Shown: positions 1 to 5,662 of the stretch, piece by piece
How the letters are laid out: every line of letters begins with the position of its first letter
Numbering within the stretch: position 1 is the stretch's first letter
Source of the DNA: Planctomycetota bacterium
Lineage (GTDB): Bacteria; Planctomycetota; Planctomycetia; Pirellulales; Pirellulaceae
NCBI GenBank assembly: GCA_026692885.1
Contig: JAPLNJ010000540.1
Coordinates: 1-7,007, forward strand
Length of the DNA stretch: 7,007 nucleotides
Reading direction: 5' to 3'
Notes under the pieces: model-generated
What the model was told of the DNA's origin: nothing
The model's input: only the letters and a program-made list of their open reading frames with translations
Databases searched by the model: none
Program-made: the position numbers and the translations under genes

Positions 1-10
1 CCTCCGATCC

Positions 11-194
11 CCACTGGGCTTGCCCCAGTGGACAAGAGGTTTGAAAACCAAGGCCGCGTACCGCAACCACATCCCGTCCCCTTCGCCGCATTCACCGCCG
101 CCTGCGGCGGCGGTGAATGCGGCGAAGGGGAATAGAGGTGGTGGAGGCCGCTGTTAGTGACCAAACCCTTTTTCCACTGGGGCAAGCCCAGTGG
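11..194. repeat. Imperfect palindromic element, copy 1 (~184 bp)
   Basis: The whole stretch reads as a diverged inverted repeat around position ~104. The two ends, 11-31 and 174-194, are exact 21-bp reverse complements of each other, and each is itself a hairpin with an 8-bp CCACTGGG/CCCAGTGG stem. The centre, 78-130, is a perfect palindrome. The arms between (32-77 and 131-173) still match in inverted orientation in patches such as GGTTTG and CCCCTTCGCC. The architecture is terminal hairpin, about 45 bp, central palindrome, about 45 bp, inverted terminal hairpin. The same plan recurs at 236-422. No ORF that crosses it looks like a protein. It resembles a non-autonomous palindromic mobile repeat, but that is an inference. 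The left end lies close to the window edge, so the true boundary may be further out. Confidence 0.7.
78..130. repeat. Perfect 25-bp inverted repeat with 3-nt loop
   Basis: The arms are 78-102 and 106-130, reverse complements with no mismatch, around the loop TGC (103-105). The inner part is CCGCCGCC/GGCGGCGG and the outer part begins CCCCTTCGCC. As RNA or extruded DNA it would form a very stable hairpin. It forms the centre of palindromic element copy 1. There is no U-tract, so it is not a classical intrinsic terminator. Confidence 0.93.
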
Positions 195-235
195 GGAAAG
201 TGGCGGAAGGACAACGACTTATGCTTAACCTCGTA

Positions 236-422
236 CCATTCGGGCTTGCCCCGGTGGAATTGGGTTTCGTACACTACGTCGGCAGACGCTAGCCGTGCTG
301 TCTTCCGTCGCCTCCCGCCCGCCGCCGGAGGCGGCGGGCGGGAGGCGACGGAAGAAGTGAGGCGGTTGCGGACCCGTGGCGTAGTCCAGAAACCTCGTAC
401 CATTCGGGGCAAGCCCGGATGG
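236..422. repeat. Imperfect palindromic element, copy 2 (~187 bp)
   Basis: This has the same design as the element at 11-194. Terminal hairpins at 236-257 (loop around CTTG) and 400-422 (loop around CAAG) are inverted relative to each other. A perfect palindrome sits at the centre, 301-355. The intervening arms match in inverted orientation in patches: GGTTTC, ACTACG and CGC..ACCG occur in order on both sides. Parts of the arm also match copy 1 (GAGGTTT, CCGCAACC), so the two elements look like relatives. The spacing between copies is about 41 bp. The right end is 132 bp before the DUF58 start. No protein coding is evident. Confidence 0.68.
301..355. repeat. Perfect 26-bp inverted repeat with 3-nt loop
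   Basis: The arms are 301-326 and 330-355, reverse complements with no mismatch, around the loop GGA (327-329). It shares the inner CCGCCGCC/GGCGGCGG core with the palindrome at 78-130, but the outer arm sequence differs (TCTTCCGTCGCC against CCCCTTCGCC). It is the centre of palindromic element copy 2. It has no U-tract. Confidence 0.93.
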
Positions 423-554
423 GGGCGGAACGAAAACAGGACCATCCGTTTGACGCCTGACTCCCCAATTTTGCGCGGCCCAGACAAGGGGCTGTGGCAC
501 TCGGCGGGGTTTCTGGTATGGTGACTCGCGGGCGATACGACTGGAAAGCGCTGC

Positions 555-1448
555 ATGTCCGCCGAAAAGTACCTCAAACCGGAAGTCATCAACCAGATCA
601 AGCGATTGGATCTGCGCGCCCAGTTCGTTGTGCAGGGCTTCCTGCAAGGCTTGCACGCCAGCCCCTTTCATGGTTTCTCGGTGGAATTCAGCGAGCATCG
701 CAAGTATACGGCGGGCGATGATCCGAAGGGCATCGACTGGCTGGTCTACGCGAAAACCGACAAGTACTACGTCAAGAAGTTCGAGGCCGAAACCAACATC
801 ACGGGCTACTTGGCGATGGATCTGAGCCAGTCGATGGGCTACACCTACCGGCAAGACTTGACGAAGTTCGACTATGCGATCTGCCTGGCCGCGGCCCTGG
901 CCTATCTGATGATCCATCAGCAGGATCCGGTGGGCCTGATCACGTTCGATCAACGGGTTCGCGACAGCTTGGCGCCCAAGTCGAGACGCAAGCAATTGGG
1001 CAACCTGTTGTCGCATCTGGCCCGTTTGAAGCCGACCGGGCAGACCGATATCGGCCACAGTGTGACCCAGATCGCGGCCATGTTGCGGCACCGGAGTCTG
1101 GTGATGATTTTTTCCGACCTATTGACCGACCCGGAACCCGTCATGCGTTCCCTGCGCGTCCTCCGGCACCGCGGGCACGACGTCATTCTGTTCCACATTC
1201 TGGACGAGGCCGAGGTACATTTCCCATTCGACGGCGTCGTCGAATTTGAGGAGCCTGAGACCAAGGAACGGGTGCAGGTCGACGCCACCAATTGCCGCAC
1301 AGAATACGTCGAGGAAGTCGCTGCCTTTCGCCGGGCTTATCGCCAGGAGTGTTTTCAAACGGGCGTCGATTTTGTGGAAGTGGATACCAGCATGCCGTTC
1401 GACAAGGCGTTGATGGAGTACTTGATCCGCCGCCGAAACCGGGGATAA
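555..1448 (+). CDS. DUF58 domain protein (vWA-like), cytosolic
   Basis: The product is a 297-residue protein of the DUF58 family, which has a von Willebrand A-like fold. The family signature is clear at residues 48-80: HRKYTAGDDPKGIDW, then YAKTDKYYVKKFEAET. A MIDAS-like metal site is visible as DLSQS (89-93), with TGQTDIG around 161-167 and FSDLL (186-190) supplying the other expected ligands. There is no signal peptide or membrane segment, so it is probably cytoplasmic. Family members usually sit beside a MoxR AAA+ ATPase and BatA-type vWA proteins and are thought to act with them as chaperone-like or stress factors. Neither partner is seen here, since repeats flank the gene on both sides. 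The ATG at 555 has a weak GGAAAG six bases upstream and starts where homologues start, just before the conserved LKPEV. Family identity is firm; the exact cellular role is unknown. Confidence 0.93.
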   Translation: MSAEKYLKPEVINQIKRLDLRAQFVVQGFLQGLHASPFHGFSVEFSEHRKYTAGDDPKGIDWLVYAKTDKYYVKKFEAETNITGYLAMDLSQSMGYTYRQDLTKFDYAICLAAALAYLMIHQQDPVGLITFDQRVRDSLAPKSRRKQLGNLLSHLARLKPTGQTDIGHSVTQIAAMLRHRSLVMIFSDLLTDPEPVMRSLRVLRHRGHDVILFHILDEAEVHFPFDGVVEFEEPETKERVQVDATNCRTEYVEEVAAFRRAYRQECFQTGVDFVEVDTSMPFDKALMEYLIRRRNRG

Positions 1449-1508
1449 GTGCGAAGGACGAAGGACGAATTCAGCTACGCCAATTTGCAACGCTGCTGCG
1501 AAGTTGGA

Positions 1509-1730
1509 ACTAGTGCTTGGTCAAGTGCTTAATGTTGGGGTTGGCTCGGGTGCCACTGGCTCCGCCAGTGCCGAGCTCGGGTGCCACTGGCTCCGCCAGT
1601 GCCGAGGTCAATCGCGATCGGATCACTCGGCGACGTCGGACGCGATGACGGGGAGCAAGGCCGGACTTTTGGCCAGCACTGGCAGAGCCAGTGGCACCCT
1701 AATTCTTAGCTGCCTTGAAAAAGCACTAGT
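1509..1730. mobile_element. MITE-like element with 16-bp terminal inverted repeats
   Basis: The ends ACTAGTGCTTGGTCAA (1509-1524) and TTGAAAAAGCACTAGT (1715-1730) are reverse complements at 14 of 16 positions. Inside, a GTGCCACTGG hairpin occurs twice in direct tandem (1544-1605) and once inverted near the right end (1676-1698), so the inner parts are also roughly inverted relative to each other. No ORF inside looks real. At about 222 bp, with TIRs and no transposase, it fits a miniature inverted-repeat element. ACTAGT at both tips is itself palindromic, so it could be the outer TIR or a target duplication; this cannot be resolved from one copy. It lies between the DUF58 and TPR genes. Confidence 0.5.
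1544..1605. repeat. Exact tandem duplication of a 31-bp hairpin unit
   Basis: Two identical 31-bp units (1544-1574 and 1575-1605) lie head to tail. Each contains the hairpin CACTGGC-TCC-GCCAGTG. A third, inverted and slightly changed copy (GCACTGGCAGAGCCAGTGGC) lies at 1676-1695. The units sit inside the MITE-like block. Confidence 0.9.
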
Positions 1731-1801
1731 GAGTGAGGCCCTAGCATGAACATCGAGGAGTTGCGGACCCGAGCTCGGATCTCCACGCTCTTCACAGCCT
1801 C

Positions 1802-1806
1802 GGAGG
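1802..1806 (+). promoter_or_regulatory. Ribosome binding site that sets the TPR gene start
   Basis: GGAGG lies 11 bases before the ATG at 1818. The alternative in-frame ATG at 1746 has only a weak purine stretch before it. This, together with the signal peptide that follows directly, favours the 1818 start. Confidence 0.6.
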
Positions 1807-1817
1807 ACAGCGGTATT

Positions 1818-2720
1818 ATGCTGAGCATTCAAACTGCAGCGATCACGCTACTCGGATTCTCGCTGGGGATGCTCAGCGGCCCGCGGATCGCGATGTCAGC
1901 CCAGCCGAAACCTGTCGCCCAGCCGAAGCCGACGGCCCAGCCTGAACCGACCGCTGCGCCCTTGGAAAATGGCAAAGCGACAACCACCCTGCCTAAAGCG
2001 GCAGCTACGGCATTGGAAACAGGCAATGCGTTGGCAGCGCAGGGACAATTCGCAGCCGCCATCTCTGCCTACACGGAAGCTATCCGAGTCAACCCAAAAG
2101 ACGCCCGGGCGTACTATAACCGTGGGGTCTGCCAGCAGCGGATCGGGGAACTCGTCAAGACCATCGCCGACTGCACAGAGGCCATCCGGCTCAACCCGAA
2201 ATACGGTGAGGCCTACCAGACACGCGGCTTTACCCATCGCCGACTAAGCGAGCTGGACCAGGCCCTGGCAGACTACACGCAGGCCATCCAACTCAATCCC
2301 AAGCAGGCCGAGAGCTATCTTGACCGGGGTTTCATCTACCGGAAGCTGCGCGAGTTCGACAAGGCCCTCGCGGACTGCGCGGAGGCGGTGAAGCTCGACC
2401 CGAAACACCCCGTGGCCTACAACCTTCGGGGCCGGGTCTACTTTGACGAGCAGGAGTTGGACAAGGCCATCGGGGAGTTCACCCAGGCCTTGCGGTGCGA
2501 CCCGAAATACGCCGAGCCATACTACCGTCGAGGCTTGGCCTACGAGCGGAAAGGTGATCTCGACAAGGCCATCACGGACTACACGGAAGTCATTCGACTC
2601 GAACCACAAAACGCCCAGGCGTACACCCAGCGGGGCTTTGCCTACGAAAGCAAGGGCGACAAAGCCAAGGCCGAGGAGGATTTCGCGCGGGCCAAGCAAC
2701 TCGTCCAGAAGCAGAACTGA
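1818..2720 (+). CDS. Secreted tetratricopeptide repeat (TPR) protein
   Basis: The product is 300 residues with seven TPR units of exactly 34 residues each, running from about residue 61 to the C-terminus. Each carries the usual pattern of A-Y-x-x-R-G, then A-x-x-D/E-x-x-x-A-I, then L-N/D-P. TPR arrays bind other proteins; no enzymatic domain is present, so the partner is unknown. The N-terminus (MLSIQTAAITLLGFSLGML...) is a likely signal peptide ending near AMSAQ. It is followed by a short linker of three QPKP/QPEP-type repeats, so the TPR part probably lies outside the cytoplasm. I chose the ATG at 1818 for its GGAGG ribosome site and because the signal sequence begins there. An in-frame ATG at 1746 would add 24 polar residues ahead of the signal. 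The gene converges with queD, leaving only 14 bp between the stop codons. Confidence 0.85.
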   Translation: MLSIQTAAITLLGFSLGMLSGPRIAMSAQPKPVAQPKPTAQPEPTAAPLENGKATTTLPKAAATALETGNALAAQGQFAAAISAYTEAIRVNPKDARAYYNRGVCQQRIGELVKTIADCTEAIRLNPKYGEAYQTRGFTHRRLSELDQALADYTQAIQLNPKQAESYLDRGFIYRKLREFDKALADCAEAVKLDPKHPVAYNLRGRVYFDEQELDKAIGEFTQALRCDPKYAEPYYRRGLAYERKGDLDKAITDYTEVIRLEPQNAQAYTQRGFAYESKGDKAKAEEDFARAKQLVQKQN

Positions 2721-2734
2721 GCCGCGTCCTAGTG

Positions 2735-3289
2735 CTACAGGGCTGGACAACCGACGCCCTTCGCGACCGCGGAATCCGCGGCGATCAGCCCCGTTGTGGC
2801 CAACGGGCGTGGAGCCCGCTCCCGGCGGGAGACGCCGTCTTCGGCACGCGCGAAACGACGCCGGTCCGCCAGCCAGTCCTGATGCGTGTAGTCCAGCACC
2901 GAAGTATCGGTTTCGCGCACTTCGAGACGCTGCAAGCGAAAGCCCATCCCGCTGATCTCGGTGAACAACTGGAACGCGAGATTCTCCACCGTGGTCGGCA
3001 TCGTGAACCGTTTCAGCTTCAATGTTTCCCCGGTCCGCTCCATGTGATCGCAGAGCGTCTCGTACAGCGCATCGTGAATATTGATCAGCATCCCGTGGTC
3101 GTATTCCACTTTCAGGAACGGTTCGATCTTGTCGTCAAAGTCTGAGAAGAGTGTCGAATACGACCCGTTACGTTCCACCTGGAAGAAGCACCGTATCCCA
3201 TAGCGATGCCCGTGCAGGTTTCGGCACTTGTCCTGCAATTCCTCGTTGCGATGGGCGGCGTAGAACTTGTAGTCCTTTTGGATGATCAT
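2735..3289 (-). CDS. queD: 6-carboxy-5,6,7,8-tetrahydropterin synthase (QueD/PTPS family)
   Basis: This enzyme converts dihydroneopterin triphosphate to 6-carboxytetrahydropterin, the second step from GTP to preQ0/queuosine. The zinc ligands are visible as H13 (FYAAH), H26 and H28 (HGH). The catalytic Cys is C22 in DKCRNLHGH, the Asp-His pair is D64-H65 (EYDHGMLIN), and the pterin-binding Glu is probably E126 in VRETDTS. PTTVENLA (98-105) is also typical. The short C-x3-HGH spacing is QueD-like rather than like animal pyruvoyl-tetrahydropterin synthase. A GGGAG ribosome site lies 10 bases before the ATG. The gene follows folE with a 30-bp gap, so the two are probably one operon. The family usually ends near residue 140-145. 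Here about 40 extra residues are read from hairpin-rich DNA, suggesting loss of the original stop. QueD against another PTPS-family function cannot be settled without the rest of the pathway. Confidence 0.9.
   Translation of the reverse strand: MIIQKDYKFYAAHRNEELQDKCRNLHGHRYGIRCFFQVERNGSYSTLFSDFDDKIEPFLKVEYDHGMLINIHDALYETLCDHMERTGETLKLKRFTMPTTVENLAFQLFTEISGMGFRLQRLEVRETDTSVLDYTHQDWLADRRRFARAEDGVSRRERAPRPLATTGLIAADSAVAKGVGCPAL
2767..2831. repeat. Cluster of three small hairpins inside the queD tail
   Basis: Three short inverted repeats follow one another: CCGCGG-AAT-CCGCGG (2767-2781), CCCGTTG-TGGC-CAACGGG (2790-2807) and CTCCC-GGC-GGGAG (2819-2831). Each is perfect in its stem. They lie between the conserved end of QueD and the converging TPR gene, where a two-way terminator might be expected. 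No T-run follows on either strand, so terminator function is only a guess. Confidence 0.55.
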
Positions 3290-3319
3290 CGGCTTGGCGC
3301 TCCCGTCTGGGCGATTCTC

Positions 3320-3955
3320 TTAGTGGTTGATCAGCGACATGACTTCAGCGCGGCTGGAGGGGTTGGTCTTGAACAGACCTCGCAAGGCACTGGTCACCGT
3401 CTGGGTGCCCGCCTTGCGAACTCCGCGGATGGCCATGCACGAGTGCTCGGCCTTAATCACCACCGCCACGCCCTTGGTCTCCAGTTCGAGTTCCATCAGG
3501 TCCGCAATCTGTTCGGTCATGCGTTCCTGGACCTGCGGGCGACGGGCGATTTCCTCGACCACGCGGGCCAGTTTGCTCAGGCCCGTAACGCGACCGTTGG
3601 GAATGTAGGCGACGTGAGCCACGCCGCTGAACGGCAACAGGTGATGTTCGCACATACTGGTGAAACTGATGTCTCGCACCAAGACGACTTCGTCGTAGGT
3701 CTCCGGGAACGTGACCCGCAGATGACGAGCCGGATCGGTCTTCAAACCGGAGAACATCTCCTTGTACATCCGAGCCACGCGACGGGGCGTATCGATCAGC
3801 CCCGGACGCTCCGGATCCTCGCCAATCGCACGCAGGATCGTGCGTACGGCCTGCTCGATCGCCCGCAAGTCCACGTCCCCGCCGTTTCTTTTCGACAAAC
3901 CGTTTCCGTTGAACCGCCGTTTCACGGGTGAGATTGTTTCCAGCCCGATCGCCAT
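3320..3955 (-). CDS. folE: GTP cyclohydrolase I (FolE, type I)
   Basis: This 211-residue enzyme hydrolyses GTP to 7,8-dihydroneopterin triphosphate and formate, the entry step for folate and for 7-deazaguanine (queuosine) synthesis. The zinc site is visible as C102 and H105 in [10 protein letters not shown], and C173 in [13 protein letters not shown]. The second family signature, [10 protein letters not shown], is at 138-147, and R177/R180/K181 lie in the GTP-binding loop. The length is close to the E. coli enzyme (222). The ATG at 3955 has a strong AAGGAG seven bases upstream; an in-frame ATG at 4009 would add 18 residues without such a site. queD follows 30 bp downstream, so the FolE product probably feeds QueD, though folate synthesis may draw on it too. 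The enzyme assignment is firm. Confidence 0.96.
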   Translation of the reverse strand: MAIGLETISPVKRRFNGNGLSKRNGGDVDLRAIEQAVRTILRAIGEDPERPGLIDTPRRVARMYKEMFSGLKTDPARHLRVTFPETYDEVVLVRDISFTSMCEHHLLPFSGVAHVAYIPNGRVTGLSKLARVVEEIARRPQVQERMTEQIADLMELELETKGVAVVIKAEHSCMAIRGVRKAGTQTVTSALRGLFKTNPSSRAEVMSLINH

Positions 3956-3962
3956 GTTGTAA

Positions 3963-3968
3963 CTCCTT
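3963..3968 (-). promoter_or_regulatory. folE ribosome binding site
   Basis: Read on the minus strand this is AAGGAG, seven bases before the ATG at 3955. It decides the start against the upstream in-frame ATG at 4009. Confidence 0.8.
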
Positions 3969-3994
3969 ACACCCTCAGGATGATTCGTTTTGTG

Positions 3995-4058
3995 ACTGCC
4001 ACCGCACATTGCTCTGCGGACTTATCTTGTTACGTGATAAACCGTCGCCGGTGGCAGT
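3995..4058 (-). promoter_or_regulatory. Inverted repeats in the folE leader/promoter region
   Basis: ACTGCCACCG (3995-4004) and CGGTGGCAGT (4049-4058) are perfect 10-bp reverse complements 44 bp apart. Between them lies a second dyad, TTATC (4022-4026) and GATAA (4036-4040), which can extend by wobble pairs. If transcribed, the minus-strand leader could fold as an outer stem enclosing an inner one, 40 bases ahead of the folE start codon. The inner dyad could instead be a protein operator. It matches no riboswitch class that I can recognise, including preQ1 and THF types. Function is inferred only. Confidence 0.4.
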
Positions 4059-4141
4059 TGTTAACAGGCCGCCCGCGATTCTGAATGCAATCCATGAGCA
4101 GGTCTGTTGAGTCGCAACTGGCGGGGCATGGAAGAAAAGAG

Positions 4142-4569
4142 CTACGTCGTTTCCCCCAGCAGTTCACCGAGCCCGTCGAGGGAAATCACTTGCACGCCCG
4201 ACGCCAAGGGGTAGGAGTTGGGACATCGGCAGATGATAGCGCAGCGGCGCACTTGGCCGCGAGGCAGCTCGGCAGCGACCCTCAGCAGGGCATTCGCGTC
4301 CACCACGCTCTTGAGATGCCGAAACAACTGCGGCGCGTACTGGACCTCGTCCACGACCAAGGGCGGCGGGTGGCGGCCCAGAAAGGCGCGCGGGTCGTGC
4401 TCCGCCTGCTCGGCTTCGCTCGGCAAGTCTAACGACACGAACGCGTGCCGCGGAAACGACCGCTGGACCAGACTGGTCTTGCCGGTCTGCCGGGGCCGGT
4501 CAGCACCACGACCGGCCGCTGGGCAGCCCGCCGAGCCAGTAGCCCTTCAATTTCGCGAGGAATCCACAT
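4142..4569 (-). pseudogene. Decayed AAA ATPase of the DUF4143/AAA_14 type
   Basis: From the ATG at 4569 the minus strand reads MWIPREIEGLLARRAAQRP, then VVVLTGP. There the frame breaks in a run of C residues (about 4491-4495); one base is missing. The next frame continues RQTGKTSLVQ (end of the P-loop), then FVSLDLPSEAE, DPRAFLGRHPPPLVVDEVQ (Walker B) and LFRHLKSVVDA. After that the text jumps directly to what looks like the extreme C-terminus of the family (RVAAELPRG, CRCPNSYPL, VISLDGLGELL) and a stop at 4142. About 142 codons remain of a usual ~380, so the rest of the ATPase core and the nuclease-like DUF4143 middle are gone. The frameshift alone could be a sequencing error; the internal deletion makes a dead gene likely. 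Intact relatives are ATPases of unclear role that are often mobile. Confidence 0.75.
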
Positions 4570-4829
4570 CCTGCAAATCCTACGATTGAAGCGAAGAATT
4601 TGCAAGTCGCTGGATCGGCATGCCTTTCGTCAAATCGAGCGACGGAGGATGCTGAGCGACCGCGGCGGCAGATTCCACTGCTTCGTCGGGCCGGCCGCGG
4701 GCTGGTCCAGCGGAACATAGGCAGCGATCGCTTATTGCGTGACTTCTTCGACACCGTGTTCGCATCCGCCGCCTGCCAGGTCGAATGCGTGGCGAAGTTA
4801 AGCGTCCTGCGTGGTGTGGCTCGCTCGAC
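4570..4829. other. Non-coding gap with nothing recognised
   Basis: These 260 bp separate the ATPase pseudogene from the response regulator stop codon. The short ORFs here show no family motif or good ribosome site, and I see no strong hairpin or T-rich terminator. Part may be the former promoter region of the decayed ATPase. Confidence 0.4.
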
Positions 4830-5462
4830 TCAGACCAGGCCCTTCTTCACCGCCCACACCGCTACCATGGTTCGATCCGCCATGTCCAGCTTTCGCAGCA
4901 CGTTCTGCACGTGTTCCTTGACGGTCTCGATGCTAATGTCCAAGGACTTGGCGATCTCGCGATTGCTCAAGCCGAGGGCCAGATTCCGCACGACGTGATA
5001 CTCACGTTTCGTCAGCGGCACATCGTCCGCCGTAGGATCGGGGCGTTTATCCAGGAAGGCTTTCATGTCGCTCGCCGGTGTACCTTCGCCCAGCGTTTCA
5101 CCCTTGGCGACACGCTTGATGGTGGAGATGAACTCCTTCCCAGTAGCATCTTTCAGCAGAAATGTTGCGGCTCCCAGGGCCATGGATCGGGCCGTGTACG
5201 TGGGGTTGTCGTGCGCTGACATCATGATCACTTTCACCTGCGGAACAACCTGCCGGATTTTTTCCAATGCGTCCAGCCCGTCGATGTCCGGCATCATTAC
5301 GTCCATGATCAGCACATCCGGCTTGAGTTTCTTGGTTTTCGCGATCGCCTCGGTGCCGGTCTTCGCTTCGGCAACGATCTCGACCCCCTGGCCTGCCAGT
5401 AGCTTAGCCAAGCCTTTCCGGATTACAGCTTGATCGTCCGCGATGATCAATTTAACAGCCAC
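4830..5462 (-). CDS. NarL/FixJ-family response regulator
   Basis: This is a 210-residue two-component transcription regulator. The N-terminal receiver domain (about 3-120) has the acidic pair D9-D10 (IIADDQ), the phosphorylation site D54 (LIMDVMMPDIDGLDAL), the switch Ser S82 (MMSAHD) and K104 (LLKDA). A linker leads to a LuxR-type helix-turn-helix (about 149-210: LTKREYHVV, GLSNREIAKSL, ETVKEHVQNVLRKL). Phosphorylation by a sensor kinase would be expected to control DNA binding, but no kinase gene lies in the window. I chose the GTG at 5462, which gives the usual N-terminus (MAVKLIIADD) and has AGAGGGGG six bases upstream. The alternative TTG at 5480 lies upstream of that ribosome site and lacks one of its own. 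The family is certain; target genes are unknown. Confidence 0.95.
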   Translation of the reverse strand: MAVKLIIADDQAVIRKGLAKLLAGQGVEIVAEAKTGTEAIAKTKKLKPDVLIMDVMMPDIDGLDALEKIRQVVPQVKVIMMSAHDNPTYTARSMALGAATFLLKDATGKEFISTIKRVAKGETLGEGTPASDMKAFLDKRPDPTADDVPLTKREYHVVRNLALGLSNREIAKSLDISIETVKEHVQNVLRKLDMADRTMVAVWAVKKGLV

Positions 5463-5468
5463 GCCTAT

Positions 5469-5476
5469 CCCCCTCT
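5469..5476 (-). promoter_or_regulatory. Ribosome binding site setting the GTG start of the response regulator
   Basis: Read on the minus strand this is AGAGGGGG, ending six bases before the GTG at 5462. It lies inside the longer TTG-started reading frame, which argues against that longer start. Confidence 0.7.
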
Positions 5477-5620
5477 TCAAAAGTGAAACAATCCACCATA
5501 AGCAGCAGTGTCAGTAATCGTATCCGTGACTGCGGCCAGACGCAAGGCACCATCCCAGACGATTAATGCCCGCCTACGCCCCGCCCAAGCGGACCGGCGT
5601 ATTCGCTGAGATGGATAGGC

Positions 5621-5650
5621 TGCGGAATGGGCAGGCTTCCCATTCCAGCA
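5621..5650. repeat. Hairpin, 11-bp stem with one bulge
   Basis: TGC-GGAATGGG (5621-5631) pairs with CCCATTCC-A-GCA (5639-5650), with a 7-nt loop and one bulged A. It lies just beyond the stop of the doubtful ORF at 5663 on the minus strand. No T-run follows it, so terminator function is uncertain; it may be another dispersed repeat. Confidence 0.5.
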
Positions 5651-5662
5651 TGTTACCCCGGA

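Noticed and set aside
117..524. Reading frames of 135 aa (+) and 169 aa (-) through the first 600 bp
   Set aside because: They run through the GC-rich palindromes, have repetitive arginine/proline-rich text and no family motif, and exist only because inverted repeats are poor in stop codons.
225..1091. 288-aa minus-strand frame opposite the DUF58 gene
   Set aside because: It is a shadow of the strongly supported DUF58 frame, and its C-terminal part is palindrome sequence.
1544..1698. Possible CRISPR array
   Set aside because: The two identical units abut with no spacer and the third copy is inverted. This is a hairpin repeat, not an array.
1746..1817. Longer start for the TPR protein at ATG 1746
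   Set aside because: It would put 24 polar residues before the signal peptide and has only a weak ribosome site, whereas GGAGG precedes the ATG at 1818.
2767..2831. Bidirectional intrinsic terminator between the TPR and queD genes
   Set aside because: Stems are present but no T-run follows on either strand, so it is listed only as a hairpin cluster.
3206..3931. 241-aa plus-strand frame opposite folE and queD
   Set aside because: It is antisense to two genes with intact catalytic motifs and has no domain signal of its own.
3976..4060. preQ1 or tetrahydrofolate riboswitch ahead of folE
   Set aside because: The stems seen do not match the conserved core bases of those classes as I know them, so only an unassigned structured leader is reported.
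4600..4998. 132-aa plus-strand frame overlapping the response regulator gene
   Set aside because: Its second half is antisense to the regulator's HTH domain and no motif was recognised.
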